Assembly (NCBI RefSeq): GCF_016458305.1
Contig: NZ_JAEMHL010000001.1
Span: 124,001 to 188,000, forward strand
Source of the DNA: Geomonas anaerohicana
GTDB taxonomy: Bacteria > Desulfobacterota > Desulfuromonadia > Geobacterales > Geobacteraceae
DNA: 64,000 bases
Direction of reading: 5' to 3'
Shown: positions 9,001 to 17,045 of the stretch, piece by piece
Position numbering within the stretch: position 1 is the stretch's first letter
How the letters are laid out: every line of letters begins with the position of its first letter
The notes under the pieces: model-generated
The model's database searches: none
What the model was told of the DNA's origin: nothing
Seen by the model: only the letters and a program-made list of their open reading frames with translations
Made by a program: the position numbers and the translations under genes

Positions 9001-10427
9001 CCATGTTCTTCACGCTTCTGGTGGTACCGGTGATCTACGTGGCGGTGAAGACGCGGGCCGCCCGGCGCGCCTTAGGCAAACAGGCCGCCGTCGCAGCCGC
9101 GCTCGTTGGCATGGTGCTGCTCGCCGGGGGGAGGGAAGCAAGCGCCGAGCCGGTGCGGCAGTCCCTGACGCTGTCCCAGGCCGTCGAGCTCGCCCTGAAG
9201 CAGAACTCGGTGCTCAAGATCGGCCGGGACAAGGTCGCGGAAAGCGACCACAAGATCGCGTCGGTACGGTCCCTGTACTTCCCGCAGCTCACCAACAACA
9301 CGAAGTACATGGCCGTGTCCGACAAGCAGCAGATCTCCATACCGGCGGGGAGTCTCGGCAGCGCGGGCGGCGATCAGTTCCCCAACAAGGAGGTGAAGCT
9401 AAGCCAGAGCAAGTCCACCATGCTGTACAGCGAGACCATGCTGGCGCAGCCGACCACGCAGCTCTTCAAGATCGGTGCGGCCAACGACATCGCCAAGGCG
9501 GAGCGCGGTATCGCCAAGGCGGAACTCTCCAGGTCCGAGAACGAAACGGTCCTTGCCGTGCACGAGCTGTACTACGCGCTGCTCGTGGCCGACAAGGAGC
9601 GCGCCGCCGCCCGCGCCTCGCTCGACGCGGCGCAGGAAAACCTGCGCGAGGCCGAGGACGGGGTGAAGGCGGGCAACGTGCTCGAGGTGGCCCTGACAGG
9701 GGCGAGGGCGGATCTGCTGCAGAACCGGCAGGCGCTCCTGATTGCCGAGAACCGCGCCGCCGACGTGACCTCGGAGTTGTGTGACCTCCTGGGGCTGCCG
9801 AGCGACACAGCGCTTGAGGCCACCGAGGCAGGGCTTCCCGAACTGGCCAAACCGGTGAAGGAACAGGCCTATGACGAGGCCCGCTCAGGCAACGGCGAAC
9901 TGCTCGCCGCACGCGGCACCCTGGAAAAATCGCGCCACGCGGTACGCGCCGCCCGCTACGAATACATCCCCGACCTGACCATCTACGCCAAACACGGCTA
10001 CCAGGACGGCGCGCCCTTCCTGGAAAAGAACATAGGGATCGTGGGCGCGGAGCTCACCTGGAACATCTTCGACTGGGGCAAACGCAAGGCGGACCTCGGG
10101 CAGCGTCTGGCCCAGCAGTCCCAGGCCGAGGAGAACCTGGCGCGGATCGACAAACGGATCGGCATCGAGATCGACAAGGCGCTGCGCAAGCTGGAGCGTG
10201 CGCAACAGATGGTGGAGGTCGCCCGTGAGGCACTTGCCCTGCGCCGGGAAAACGCGCGCCTGAGCGAGAACCGGTTGCAGGCCGGCACCGTGACCGCGGC
10301 AAGGCATGCCGAAGCCGTGGCTGCTCTGAAAAGGGCGGAGATGGACGAGTTGCAGGCTGCGCTGGCATACCGGCTGGCCCAGGCCGAGCTGGACCGGATC
10401 AGGGGCGTGCTCGCCACCAGCCGGTAG
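6003..10427 (+). CDS. RND efflux permease fused to TolC-family outer-membrane channel
   Basis: A single uninterrupted 1474-codon frame. Residues 1 to ~1020 form a complete AcrB-type pump: TM1, two large periplasmic loops, and the TM4 proton-relay Asp pair (VVDDAIV, D402/D403). The TM7-12 half ends ...LLVVPVIYVAVK. A basic stretch (TRAARRALGKQ) and a hydrophobic segment (AAVAAALVGMVLLAGG, ~1028-1043) follow, ending in EASA-EPV, which reads as an internal signal peptide with an AXA cleavage site. Residues ~1049-1474 form a full-length TolC-family protein beginning SLTLSQAVELALKQN and showing both repeat halves. Normally these are two genes. Export probably requires cleavage at the junction. An internal ATG at 9111 lies inside the hydrophobic segment, too late for a complete signal. 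Confidence 0.9.
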   Translation: MTPIKFSLRYPPVTLILTAMVVFIGIHAFLKMQRTEDPTITIRTGLVAAMYPGATSEQVEKQVTKTLEKHIFKFPEVRKEKTYSTSRPGVAIINVELEDTVKNSDQFWAKLRHEMNLVRTTELPAGVMGPVVDSDFGDTVAMLVAVHGKRYGYRELRDYADKIHDEMRTVREVGKLVTYGNQSEEIRITGSLERIAQYFTDTRQIVNALRERNAIQSAGHFEAERSKAPLRTTGIFNTEDEIRNVLVDVSKDGHPLYIKDFAKVERRYQDPTFMVRYDGDPCLLLSVEMQKGKNIVELGEQLDTVFKRLKVLLPPDVKLDLVANQPEVVKERTESLSHEFLLAIISVVLVTIVLLPLRVAVIAALAIPVTLCGTLGVMNAFGIALHQVSIAGLIMVLGIVVDDAIVIADNYVELLDHKVPKAEAAWRCASDVLVPVLTATITIIASFLPLLIITGSVGEFIMALPLTVAIALAVSFVVAVFLTPLLCRFFIQKGLHDHDAAPEHGKQKKSLLDRLQDNYGVWIGIFIKRKWLGFTLGGCAFVFGVLLFAAVPQQFFPSAERNQFGIDVWMPQGTRIEATDEVLRKIEKSLGAHKGVTHYATFVGQSAPRFYYNVNPQQPDAAYGQFIVNTASVKDTTRLVKELRADLAKVAPEAMVIVKELQQGAQMEAPIEVRIAGDDISELKRLGEKVQGILESIPDTEYVFRDYLNDSYMVDVKVNDELANRLGLTDASVSQTLAGAFDGSAVSTFWEGDRAIDIKLRLDAASRSSFGDIENTYLNSDLTRARVPLRAVATLAPEWQTSRIVRRNGVHTMTIRAFQKPGGYASKILEQAMPRIKALELPTGYRIYYGGEKDNQEETFPQMVSALAISLVAIFLVLLVQFRTISDPLVVMASIPLTLFGAILGLVITHNPFGFTAFMGLISLCGIVVRNGIILVDYCNERVAEGESLENAAREAGARRLRPIFLTTMAAAVGVTPMILSRSSLWSPLASVIAFGLIFSMFFTLLVVPVIYVAVKTRAARRALGKQAAVAAALVGMVLLAGGREASAEPVRQSLTLSQAVELALKQNSVLKIGRDKVAESDHKIASVRSLYFPQLTNNTKYMAVSDKQQISIPAGSLGSAGGDQFPNKEVKLSQSKSTMLYSETMLAQPTTQLFKIGAANDIAKAERGIAKAELSRSENETVLAVHELYYALLVADKERAAARASLDAAQENLREAEDGVKAGNVLEVALTGARADLLQNRQALLIAENRAADVTSELCDLLGLPSDTALEATEAGLPELAKPVKEQAYDEARSGNGELLAARGTLEKSRHAVRAARYEYIPDLTIYAKHGYQDGAPFLEKNIGIVGAELTWNIFDWGKRKADLGQRLAQQSQAEENLARIDKRIGIEIDKALRKLERAQQMVEVAREALALRRENARLSENRLQAGTVTAARHAEAVAALKRAEMDELQAALAYRLAQAELDRIRGVLATSR

Positions 10428-10472
10428 CAGCGGCGGATTGCCATCATGAAAATCATCGAGGAGAAACAGTAC

Positions 10473-11108
10473 ATGGACAATGCCAAGCGCTGCGCGCTCA
10501 TCGAGGCCGCGATCCAGGTGGTGGCACACCACGGCTTTCACGGCGCTCCCATCGGGTTCATCGCCGGGGTTGCCAAGGTAGCGGTAGGGACGGTCTACCT
10601 GCACTTCGAGGACAAGGACCACCTCATGCTAGACGCCTACCGGGCACTGGAACAGCGCTGCCTGGCGGCGGTGATGCAGAACTATCCCCCCCGAGGCGAC
10701 ATCCGGCAGCGGTTTTCGTCCCTGGCGCTGGGGGTGATCCGCTACTTCAAGCTCTTTCCGGAGGAGTTTCTGTTCGCGGATCAGTTCCTGAGCTCGCCTT
10801 ACCGCAAGGCGGTGTCGCCGAACTACCTGCCGGACGGCGAGGTCGAACGGATCCTGCAGTTCTTCAGCCAGGGGGTAGAAGAAGGGGTATTCAAGGCGAT
10901 GCCGCCGACGATGCTGCTGGCGCTCGCCTGCGGCCCCCTGATCGAGGTGGTGCGCGCCCACGCAGTCGGTTTTTTGTACCTGGACGAGGAGCGCATCGCG
11001 CGCACGGTCGACTCATGCTGGGATGCCATCGCACAAGAGAAGGCGCCGGCGCGCGCAGGCGTCGCGACGGCGGAAGGGGATGCGGCTCAGCTGCCGGCGT
11101 TCGCGTGA
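10473..11108 (+). CDS. TetR/AcrR family transcriptional regulator
   Basis: A 211-residue repressor-type regulator. The N-terminal helix-turn-helix is clear: IEAAIQVVAHHGF...IAGVAKVAVGTVYLHFEDKDHLMLDAY. The C-terminal ligand domain is variable, and a wholly alpha-helical composition is expected. ATG 10473 has GAGGAG 9 bases before it; an upstream in-frame ATG at 10446 would add nine residues. It lies 45 bases after the RND-TolC fusion in the same direction, so it probably controls the efflux operon from its distal end. Its ligand is not predictable. Confidence 0.88.
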   Translation: MDNAKRCALIEAAIQVVAHHGFHGAPIGFIAGVAKVAVGTVYLHFEDKDHLMLDAYRALEQRCLAAVMQNYPPRGDIRQRFSSLALGVIRYFKLFPEEFLFADQFLSSPYRKAVSPNYLPDGEVERILQFFSQGVEEGVFKAMPPTMLLALACGPLIEVVRAHAVGFLYLDEERIARTVDSCWDAIAQEKAPARAGVATAEGDAAQLPAFA

Positions 11109-11151
11109 TGACAGTGACGGCTCAAAAGCGGTTGTGAAACAGGTGGACGAA

Positions 11152-12432
11152 ATGGAAAGGATACGGAAGTACATCATGGTCGGGTTGCTCCTGTTGCTCC
11201 CGGCCGGCGCTCTGGCGCAAGAAGCGGGTTACGCCTATCCGCTTGAAGACTCGTACGCGGCGACCATCCTAGGAACCCCCAAGAGTCTAAAGGCCGAGTC
11301 CACGGGCAAGGTCCCCATCAAGACCCTGATCCTGGAGACCGACCGGGATAAGCCAGAGGCCTTCTTCTACGACCGGGGGCTGCGCTACACGGTAGTGTTC
11401 CAGGACCACAAGGCGCCCCTGGTCTTCCTCATCGCAGGGACCGGCGGGGGGAGCAAAACCGGCAAGATGCTCGCCCTGATCGGGAACCTGTACCGGGCCG
11501 GGTACCACGTAGTCGGGCTTCCCTCGCCGACCTTCCCGAACTTCATCATCGACGCCTCCACCACCCACGTCCCCGGGAACCTCCCCGACGATGCCGCCGA
11601 CCTCTACCGCGTCATGGAGCGGATCTGGGCACGGACCAAGGGGGAGGTCGAGGTTTCCGGCTTCCTCCTGGCCGGCTACAGCCTGGGAGGGACCGAGGCC
11701 GCCTTCGTCATGAAACTGGACGAGGAGAAAAAGGTGTTCGGCTTCCGCAGGGCGATGCTGATCAACCCGGCGGTCAGCCTTTACGACTCGGTGGCCCGAA
11801 TAGAGGGGCTCCTGGACCGGATACCGGGAGGCCCGAGGAGGATCGGGGCTTTCTACAACAGGGTCATGGAGAAGGTGACCGATTTCTACCGCAAGGGGGA
11901 CTTTGTCGCCGTCGACGACGACTTCCTCTTCGCCGGTTACAACGCCCACCTCTTAAGCCCCGACGAAGGGGGAGGGATCATCGGCGTCTCGTTCCGCATC
12001 AGTTCCGCGGGGATGATCTTCACCTCCGACGTCATGACCCACGGCGGTTACATCGTCCCGAGGAACCGCGAACTCAAAAACGGCGATTCCCTGCAGGACT
12101 ACTTCTGGACCTCGCTGCACATCTCTTTTCTGGATTACTTCGACGAGTACTTCTTCCCTTACTTCCGCAACAAGCGTCCCGGGCTGAACAAGGAGGCGCT
12201 CATCGAAGAACAGAGCCTCAGGAGCATCGAAAGCTACCTTGCCTCTACCGACAAGGTCGGGGTGATCACCAACGAGGACGACTTCATCCTCGCCCCGGGC
12301 GACCTCGACTACCTGCGTCGGATCTTCGGCCCCCGCCTCAAGGTTTACCCCCGCGGCGGGCACCTAGGCAATCTTGAATACCGCGACAACATGGCCTTTC
12401 TGATCGACAGGCTCGGCTCGTCGGCCTGGTAG
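11152..12432 (+). CDS. Exported alpha/beta hydrolase-like protein
   Basis: A 426-residue protein with a signal peptide (IMVGLLLLLPAGALAQ). The alpha/beta hydrolase nucleophile elbow GYSLGG is visible (Ser 177), after an oxyanion-type loop VFLIAGTGGGSKTGK. A late His in YPRGGHLGNLEY and an acidic residue in the TNEDDF segment could complete a triad. ATG 11152 follows AGGTGG; the longer open frame overlaps the TetR gene and is not used. The stop lies 14 bases before mlaA, so the pair is probably an operon in envelope lipid handling. The substrate is unknown, and the family is not one I can name precisely. Confidence 0.75.
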   Translation: MERIRKYIMVGLLLLLPAGALAQEAGYAYPLEDSYAATILGTPKSLKAESTGKVPIKTLILETDRDKPEAFFYDRGLRYTVVFQDHKAPLVFLIAGTGGGSKTGKMLALIGNLYRAGYHVVGLPSPTFPNFIIDASTTHVPGNLPDDAADLYRVMERIWARTKGEVEVSGFLLAGYSLGGTEAAFVMKLDEEKKVFGFRRAMLINPAVSLYDSVARIEGLLDRIPGGPRRIGAFYNRVMEKVTDFYRKGDFVAVDDDFLFAGYNAHLLSPDEGGGIIGVSFRISSAGMIFTSDVMTHGGYIVPRNRELKNGDSLQDYFWTSLHISFLDYFDEYFFPYFRNKRPGLNKEALIEEQSLRSIESYLASTDKVGVITNEDDFILAPGDLDYLRRIFGPRLKVYPRGGHLGNLEYRDNMAFLIDRLGSSAW

Positions 12433-12446
12433 GGAAGGGGGACGCC

Positions 12447-13211
12447 ATGATCAGCAACGCCGCGAAATTAATTACCGCCACCGCTTTTCTTATCGCCCTA
12501 TCCGGCTGCGCTGCGAGAAGCGCGAATCTTCCGGGAGAGGAACCGCCCATGCACACGGTAAGTGAGTTCCGCGACGACGAGAACGTCTCGCGGACCAGCG
12601 ACCCCTGGGAAGGCCTAAACAAAGGGATCTACAAGTTCAACTACCAGGCCGACCGGTTCGTGCTGCTTCCGCTCGTTACCGGTTACGAAACCGTCGTCCC
12701 GGGGTTCGCCCGGACCGGCGTCAGCAACTTTTTCAGCAACCTGCGCGAGATCCGGACCTTCTACAACTGCGTCCTCCAGGCCAAGGGGAAGAAGTCCATG
12801 GTGACCCTGGGGCGCTTCCTGACCAACTCGACCATCGGGATCGGGGGGGTCTTCGACCCGGCCACCGCTTTGGGCATGAGGCGGGAGGTCGAGGACTTCG
12901 ACCGCACCCTGGAGACCTGGGGGGTGGGCAACGGCCCGTACCTGGTGCTCCCCATCCTCGGTCCGAACACGGCACGCAGCGCGGGCGGCTTCGCCGTCGA
13001 CGCCGGGGTGCGCTGGGCGACCATGAGTGTTGTGGACCCGTTCGGCGGGACCGGAGCCCGCACCGCGATAGAGGAGGGGGTAACGGGGCTGGAGACGGTG
13101 GACCTGCGCCACCGGGAGACGTTTCGCTATTACGACAGCGACTACCCGTTCGAATACTACATGGTGCGCTACCTGTTCAGCCAGGAGCGCGAGTTGAAGA
13201 TCCTCAGGTGA
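12447..13211 (+). CDS. mlaA: MlaA/VacJ family outer-membrane lipoprotein
   Basis: Outer-membrane component of the Mla system, which removes mislocalised phospholipid from the outer leaflet. The 254 residues start with a lipoprotein signal ending ALSGC. The family core follows: DPWEGLNKGIYKFNY, then GVSNFFSNLREIRTFYNCVLQ, NSTIGIGGVFDPA and DFDRTLETWGVGNGPYLVLPILGP. These match conserved MlaA blocks. No other mla genes (mlaFEDB) lie in this window. The preceding exported hydrolase is 14 bases away, suggesting a shared lipid-related role. Confidence 0.93.
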   Translation: MISNAAKLITATAFLIALSGCAARSANLPGEEPPMHTVSEFRDDENVSRTSDPWEGLNKGIYKFNYQADRFVLLPLVTGYETVVPGFARTGVSNFFSNLREIRTFYNCVLQAKGKKSMVTLGRFLTNSTIGIGGVFDPATALGMRREVEDFDRTLETWGVGNGPYLVLPILGPNTARSAGGFAVDAGVRWATMSVVDPFGGTGARTAIEEGVTGLETVDLRHRETFRYYDSDYPFEYYMVRYLFSQERELKILR

Positions 13212-13450
13212 TGGCGAGTACCGGCATCCCCCGGATCGATAGTGAAATGAGAATTGCAGGGAGGACAAATGACTGTGAAAAACAGACCCGGCTCCCAATT
13301 CGCGGCCCACGGCTTCGAAAAGGGTGAGGACAGGCGGTGCGAGGCGGCAAAGCTGAACGCCGGCGCAGTGTTTCTCGCGCACCCTCCACGGCCGCTGCGT
13401 TGCCGCCGGCTTCCGAATGATCGCAGTACATGCCTCTAGAAAGGAACCGT

Positions 13451-13873
13451 ATGAAGAACATCGTCCTCCCAGTCATTGCCACCGTCATCACCATGTCGGG
13501 GTGCGGATGCACGTCCCTTATGATGTGCAAGAAGGAATCGGGAGCGCAATCAGTCTCACTGACCGAGGCGGACTCCGGCAAAACCTTACGTATCGGCCAA
13601 GATGCGACACTTAGAGTCTGTCTCCCAGGGAACAGGTCCACCGGATTCGTTTGGGAAGTGGTGAATTCATCAATACTCAGCCAGCAGGGCGAACCCGATG
13701 CCGTTCCCAACAGTAGCGCCATTGGAGCCGGCGCGACGTACATCTACTCCTTTCGCGCAGTCAGGCCGGGTACCGCAACCCTGAAGATGGTGTATCGGCG
13801 CCCATGGGAAATCGGCGCGGCTCCGCTGAGATCATTCGAAATCGCCGTCATTGTGACGTCGTATACCGGTTAA
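13451..13873 (+). CDS. Chagasin-like (I42) protease-inhibitor lipoprotein
   Basis: A 140-residue lipoprotein with signal IVLPVIATVITMSGC. The three chagasin loops are recognisable: NRSTGFVWEV (family NPTTGxxW), the glycine-rich GAGATYIYSF (family GxGG) and YRRPWE (family RPW). Chagasins block papain-type cysteine peptidases with these loops on an immunoglobulin-like fold. An upstream in-frame ATG (13430) lacks the clean signal, and ATG 13451 has GAAAGGA before it. No cysteine peptidase was seen nearby, so its target is unknown. Confidence 0.82.
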   Translation: MKNIVLPVIATVITMSGCGCTSLMMCKKESGAQSVSLTEADSGKTLRIGQDATLRVCLPGNRSTGFVWEVVNSSILSQQGEPDAVPNSSAIGAGATYIYSFRAVRPGTATLKMVYRRPWEIGAAPLRSFEIAVIVTSYTG

Positions 13874-14054
13874 GTTGCCGAGGGGAGAGGAACAGCCATG
13901 AAATTTACCAGGGATGTGGAGACGGAAGGGCCTCTCTTTGGCCGTAACACTCAAAATCTTGTGGCGCTGGTCAGAGCATCCCCACACGGGATTATCGCCC
14001 TGCGGGCGGTGCTACAGATGCTGGTACGCCCCTTTTGTCGCGAGGGCAACGGGG

Positions 14055-14741
14055 CTAGAAAGCTTGTAATAGCAAAAATATCGCAACTGCAGCGACCAGC
14101 GCCCCTGCCGCACGTCTCGTCCATAGGGAAAAAGCGACCATACCCTTTGCCTTTATGAAGGAGTCGACGAAGCCGGTGAAAGTCCCTGCCACCAGCATGA
14201 GGAGGCAGTGGCCAAAGGCATAGGTGAACAGGAGCGACACGCCGTAAAGGAGGCCTCCCTTGGCGGCCACCACCGTCAGGAGGATCACCAGGACGGGCGT
14301 CGCGCAGGGTGAGGAAACGACACCAAAGAAGAGACCCAGGAGGAACGCTCCGAGTATCCCTCCCCGCTTCGGCCGATAGTCGACAACGGAGAAGAAGTTC
14401 AGCTCGTAGAGCCCCAGGAGCTGCCCTCCCATGGCAAGCGCCACCGCTGCGGCGGCCACGTACCACCATCCCCCGAGCGTCCCGAACATGGTGCCGAAGA
14501 CACCGGCGGCCGCACCGAAGGCGGTAAAGGTCAACGACAGCCCCAGCACGAAAGCAAGGGAATACCTGAAGGCGCGCCCCCGGTCACCGTCGGCGTATCC
14601 GCCGACAAAACCGACCACCAGAGGGATGGTCGCCAAGACGCACGGCGAGGCGGAGGACAACACCCCGGCCAGGAAGACCATCCCGAAGGCGATCAGCGGA
14701 TAGGCGGCGATGATCTGCTCCGCGTTGTCGAGGAAACTCAC
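14055..14741 (-). CDS. ccdA: CcdA/DsbD-type transmembrane thiol-disulfide transporter
   Basis: A 228-residue inner-membrane protein with six predicted membrane segments. It carries reductant from cytoplasmic thioredoxin across the membrane. The paired redox cysteines sit in the expected SPC motifs: SASPCVLATIP (Cys 34) and SSPCATPVL (Cys 146). It is the last gene of the arsenic operon, and its start overlaps the preceding exported thioredoxin by 4 bases (ATGA). In that context it probably keeps the exported thioredoxin reduced. Calling it ccdA rests on family, not on a cytochrome c maturation context. Confidence 0.9.
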   Translation of the reverse strand: MSFLDNAEQIIAAYPLIAFGMVFLAGVLSSASPCVLATIPLVVGFVGGYADGDRGRAFRYSLAFVLGLSLTFTAFGAAAGVFGTMFGTLGGWWYVAAAAVALAMGGQLLGLYELNFFSVVDYRPKRGGILGAFLLGLFFGVVSSPCATPVLVILLTVVAAKGGLLYGVSLLFTYAFGHCLLMLVAGTFTGFVDSFIKAKGMVAFSLWTRRAAGALVAAVAIFLLLQAF

Positions 14742-15115
14742 TTCACCCCCAGCGCTTTCAACTCCCTGACGAGGTCCGCTTTTTCCATTGAGCCGACATG
14801 TCTTTTCACTTCGCGCCCCTTGGCGTCAAAGAACACCTGGGTCGGAATCATCTGGACCTTGAACCTTTCGGCAGCGGCATTGTCGGCATGCACGTCGATG
14901 AATAGCACCGATGCCCGCCCTCTGTATTCCGCCCCCAGGCTCTCCAGGATCGGCGCCATCTTCTTGCATGGGATGCACGTGCGTGCACCCAGGTCGATCA
15001 CGGCAGGTTTGCCGGAGGCAAGTGCCTGGCGGATAGCTGCGCCGGAGGCGGAGGGAAGCTCGGCATGGGCGGGAATTGCGAACAGCAGTACGGTAGCTGC
15101 GAGCAGTCGCATCAT
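14738..15115 (-). CDS. Exported thioredoxin-fold protein
   Basis: A 125-residue protein with a short signal peptide (MRLLAATVLLFAIPAHA) and a thioredoxin fold. The redox motif is CIPC (Cys 47/50) within DLGARTCIPCKKMAPI, followed by VLFIDVHAD and the cis-proline segment IPTQVFFD. It probably works in the periplasm as a partner of the CcdA-like protein encoded immediately after it (4-base overlap). It also overlaps the small CAKC thioredoxin upstream by 4 bases, so all three are translationally coupled within the ars operon. Confidence 0.88.
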   Translation of the reverse strand: MMRLLAATVLLFAIPAHAELPSASGAAIRQALASGKPAVIDLGARTCIPCKKMAPILESLGAEYRGRASVLFIDVHADNAAAERFKVQMIPTQVFFDAKGREVKRHVGSMEKADLVRELKALGVK

Positions 15116-15342
15116 GACAACAGCCCCATGATTTCCACTACCGACGCCACCTTGCCGGAGAACTTTACCTCACCGTCGATGACCAGCGCGGGAGTAGTCA
15201 TCACCCCGTACTTCATGATGGATGGCACGTCTTCGACCTTCAGCACCTCCGCTGCGGCACCGCTCTCCTCGACGGCCTTCTTCGTGTTCTCGTACAGGGT
15301 CTTGCATTTGGCGCACCCGGTGCCCAGCACTTCGATTTTCAT
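15112..15342 (-). CDS. Small CXXC thioredoxin-like protein (redox-active disulfide protein family)
   Basis: A 76-residue cytoplasmic protein matching the small glutaredoxin-like thioredoxins. It starts MKIEVLGTGCAKCKTLYEN with the redox pair Cys 10/Cys 13, and has VPSIMKYGVMTTPALVIDGEV with the cis-proline segment. AAGGAG lies 7-8 bases before the ATG. Its place right after arsC suggests it reduces the thioredoxin-coupled arsenate reductase; that link is inferred from order only. Confidence 0.88.
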   Translation of the reverse strand: MKIEVLGTGCAKCKTLYENTKKAVEESGAAAEVLKVEDVPSIMKYGVMTTPALVIDGEVKFSGKVASVVEIMGLLS

Positions 15343-15462
15343 GCTCTTTCTCCTTACTATAAAGCTGGAGCTTTTCCCTGGAGGCTCTGCTCCTGTTTCT
15401 CGGCGGCACAGATCTTGATCTCCCAGAGTAGTCCTGGACGTGCCGCTCCATCCGTAACCTCT

Positions 15463-15912
15463 CTATTCCTGGATTGATTCCTGGCTTACCAGGGGGATCC
15501 AGCGCTTTACCGTGGCGCGTATCGCGTCGCGTATTTCCCCGATCCGCGCAAGCTTTTCCCCGGCCGTACCCTGCAAAACCGACGGATCGGGAAAGCCCCA
15601 GTGCAGCCGCTTCACAGCACCCGGGAAGGTCGGGCAGCGCTCGGCGCTCGTCTCGTCACAGACGGTGACCACGTAGTCGAAGCGAATCCCTCTCTCGATA
15701 AATCCGGCAACGTCCTTGGTCCGATTCCCCGAGATGTCGATGCCCACTTCCTGCATCGACTGCACCACCAGCGGGTTCAGGTTCCCCGGCTCGATGCCGG
15801 CGCTCTCAACTTTGAACGAATTACCACCAAGTTGTTTCAAAAACGCCTCGGCCATCTGGCTCCTGGCGCTATTGTGTATGCAGACGAACAGGACCCTTAC
15901 TTTCTTTGCCAT
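15463..15912 (-). CDS. arsC: Arsenate reductase, thioredoxin-coupled (low-MW phosphatase type)
   Basis: Reduces arsenate to arsenite in the cytoplasm. The 149 residues start with the phosphatase P-loop CIHNSAR (Cys 11-X5-Arg 17). The resolving cysteines typical of the Bacillus/Staphylococcus ArsC class are present in VCDETSAERCP (Cys 85 and Cys 93). The DP of GFPDPS is the expected general-acid position. It follows acr3 by 15 bases and has a good ribosome site (AGGAAGGA). This class uses thioredoxin as reductant, consistent with the two thioredoxin genes that follow. Confidence 0.95.
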   Translation of the reverse strand: MAKKVRVLFVCIHNSARSQMAEAFLKQLGGNSFKVESAGIEPGNLNPLVVQSMQEVGIDISGNRTKDVAGFIERGIRFDYVVTVCDETSAERCPTFPGAVKRLHWGFPDPSVLQGTAGEKLARIGEIRDAIRATVKRWIPLVSQESIQE

Positions 15913-15927
15913 TTGCGTTCCTTCCTC

Positions 15928-16986
15928 CTAAATCGCACCGGTTCGGGCAAAGTACCTGCGCTGGAACCAGAACGCGACATTGACAAGGGCAATCATCACC
16001 GGTACCTCCACCAAGGGGCCTATGACGGCGGCGAACGCGGCGCCTGAATTTAGGCCGAAAACTGCCACGGCGACCGCTATCGCCAGTTCGAAGTTGTTGC
16101 TGGCCGCGGTGAACGCGAGGGTCGTGGTCTTGGAGTAGTCGGCTCCCAGCCTCTTACCCATCCAGAAGGACACCAGGAACATGAAGATGAAGTAAATGAG
16201 GAGCGGGACGGCAATGCGGACCACGTCCAGCGGGAGTTGGACAATGAGGCTCCCTTTCAGGCTGAACATGACGACGATGGTGAAAAGAAGGGCCACCAGG
16301 GTGACCGGCCCTATCTTCGGGACAAATTCACGGTGATAGCGCTCCTTGCCCATGACCTTCACGCCGATGAGTCTCGTGACCGCACCGGCGATACACGGAA
16401 TGCCGAGGTAGATGAAGACGCTCTTGGCGATCTGCTCGATGCTGACATCGACCACGCTGCCGGAGAGACCGACGAGCGGGGGAAGAACCGTGATGAAGAA
16501 CCAGGCATAGACGCTGTAGAAGAGGACCTGGAAGATACTGTTGAAGGCGACGAGACCGGCAGCGTATTCGGTGTTCCCTTTCGCCAGTTCGTTCCAGACG
16601 ATGACCATGGCGATGCACCGGGCCAGGCCGATCATGATCAGGCCCACCATGTATTCCGGCTTGTCCGGCAGGAACACCACGGCCAGGACGAACATGAGGA
16701 CTGGTCCTATCAGCCAGTTCTGCACCAGGGATAGCCCCAGCACGCGCTTGTTGTGGAACACCTCTGGCATCTCCTCGTACTTCACCTTGGCGAAAGGGGG
16801 ATACATCATGAGAATGAGACCGGCGGCAATGGGCATGTTCGTCGTGCCTACCTGGAAGGAGTTGATGAATCCCTCCACTCCCGGGATGAGGTACCCTGCC
16901 GCCACACCGACGAGCATGGCAAGAAAGATCCAGAGGGTGAGGTAGCGGTCGAGGAATGACAGCTTCTTGGAAAGGCCGGCAGACAT
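15928..16986 (-). CDS. acr3: ACR3-family arsenite efflux permease
   Basis: A 352-residue inner-membrane transporter with about ten hydrophobic segments that exports arsenite. The sequence matches ACR3 from its start ([23 protein letters not shown]) and carries the conserved Cys 124 in [18 protein letters not shown], required for arsenite transport in characterised members. AGGAG lies 6 bases before the ATG. It is the second gene of the ars operon. An ATCCG/CGGAT inverted repeat in the short gap to arsR may allow separate control. Confidence 0.95.
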   Translation of the reverse strand: MSAGLSKKLSFLDRYLTLWIFLAMLVGVAAGYLIPGVEGFINSFQVGTTNMPIAAGLILMMYPPFAKVKYEEMPEVFHNKRVLGLSLVQNWLIGPVLMFVLAVVFLPDKPEYMVGLIMIGLARCIAMVIVWNELAKGNTEYAAGLVAFNSIFQVLFYSVYAWFFITVLPPLVGLSGSVVDVSIEQIAKSVFIYLGIPCIAGAVTRLIGVKVMGKERYHREFVPKIGPVTLVALLFTIVVMFSLKGSLIVQLPLDVVRIAVPLLIYFIFMFLVSFWMGKRLGADYSKTTTLAFTAASNNFELAIAVAVAVFGLNSGAAFAAVIGPLVEVPVMIALVNVAFWFQRRYFARTGAI

Positions 16987-17012
16987 GAATAACTCCTAGA
17001 ACGGTTCTTTTC

Positions 17013-17028
17013 ATCCGAATGGACGGAT
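17013..17028. promoter_or_regulatory. ATCCG-N6-CGGAT inverted repeat between arsR and acr3
   Basis: A perfect 5-bp inverted repeat with a 6-base spacer and AT-rich flanks, 27 bases upstream of the acr3 start. The same pentamer occurs twice in the arsR promoter, so this is a plausible second ArsR operator. Confidence 0.55.
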
Positions 17029-17045
17029 ATATTGGGATAAAAAAA

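Noticed and set aside
13269-13439. 56-codon ORF with a good AGGGAGG ribosome site (start at 13269)
   Set aside because: Arg/Pro-rich, no recognisable family, and no terminator or partner; likely chance, though the ribosome site is suggestive.
13898-14158. 86-codon ORF after GAGGGGAGAGG
   Set aside because: Overlaps the ccdA 3' end on the opposite strand and has low-complexity composition; no homologue recognised.
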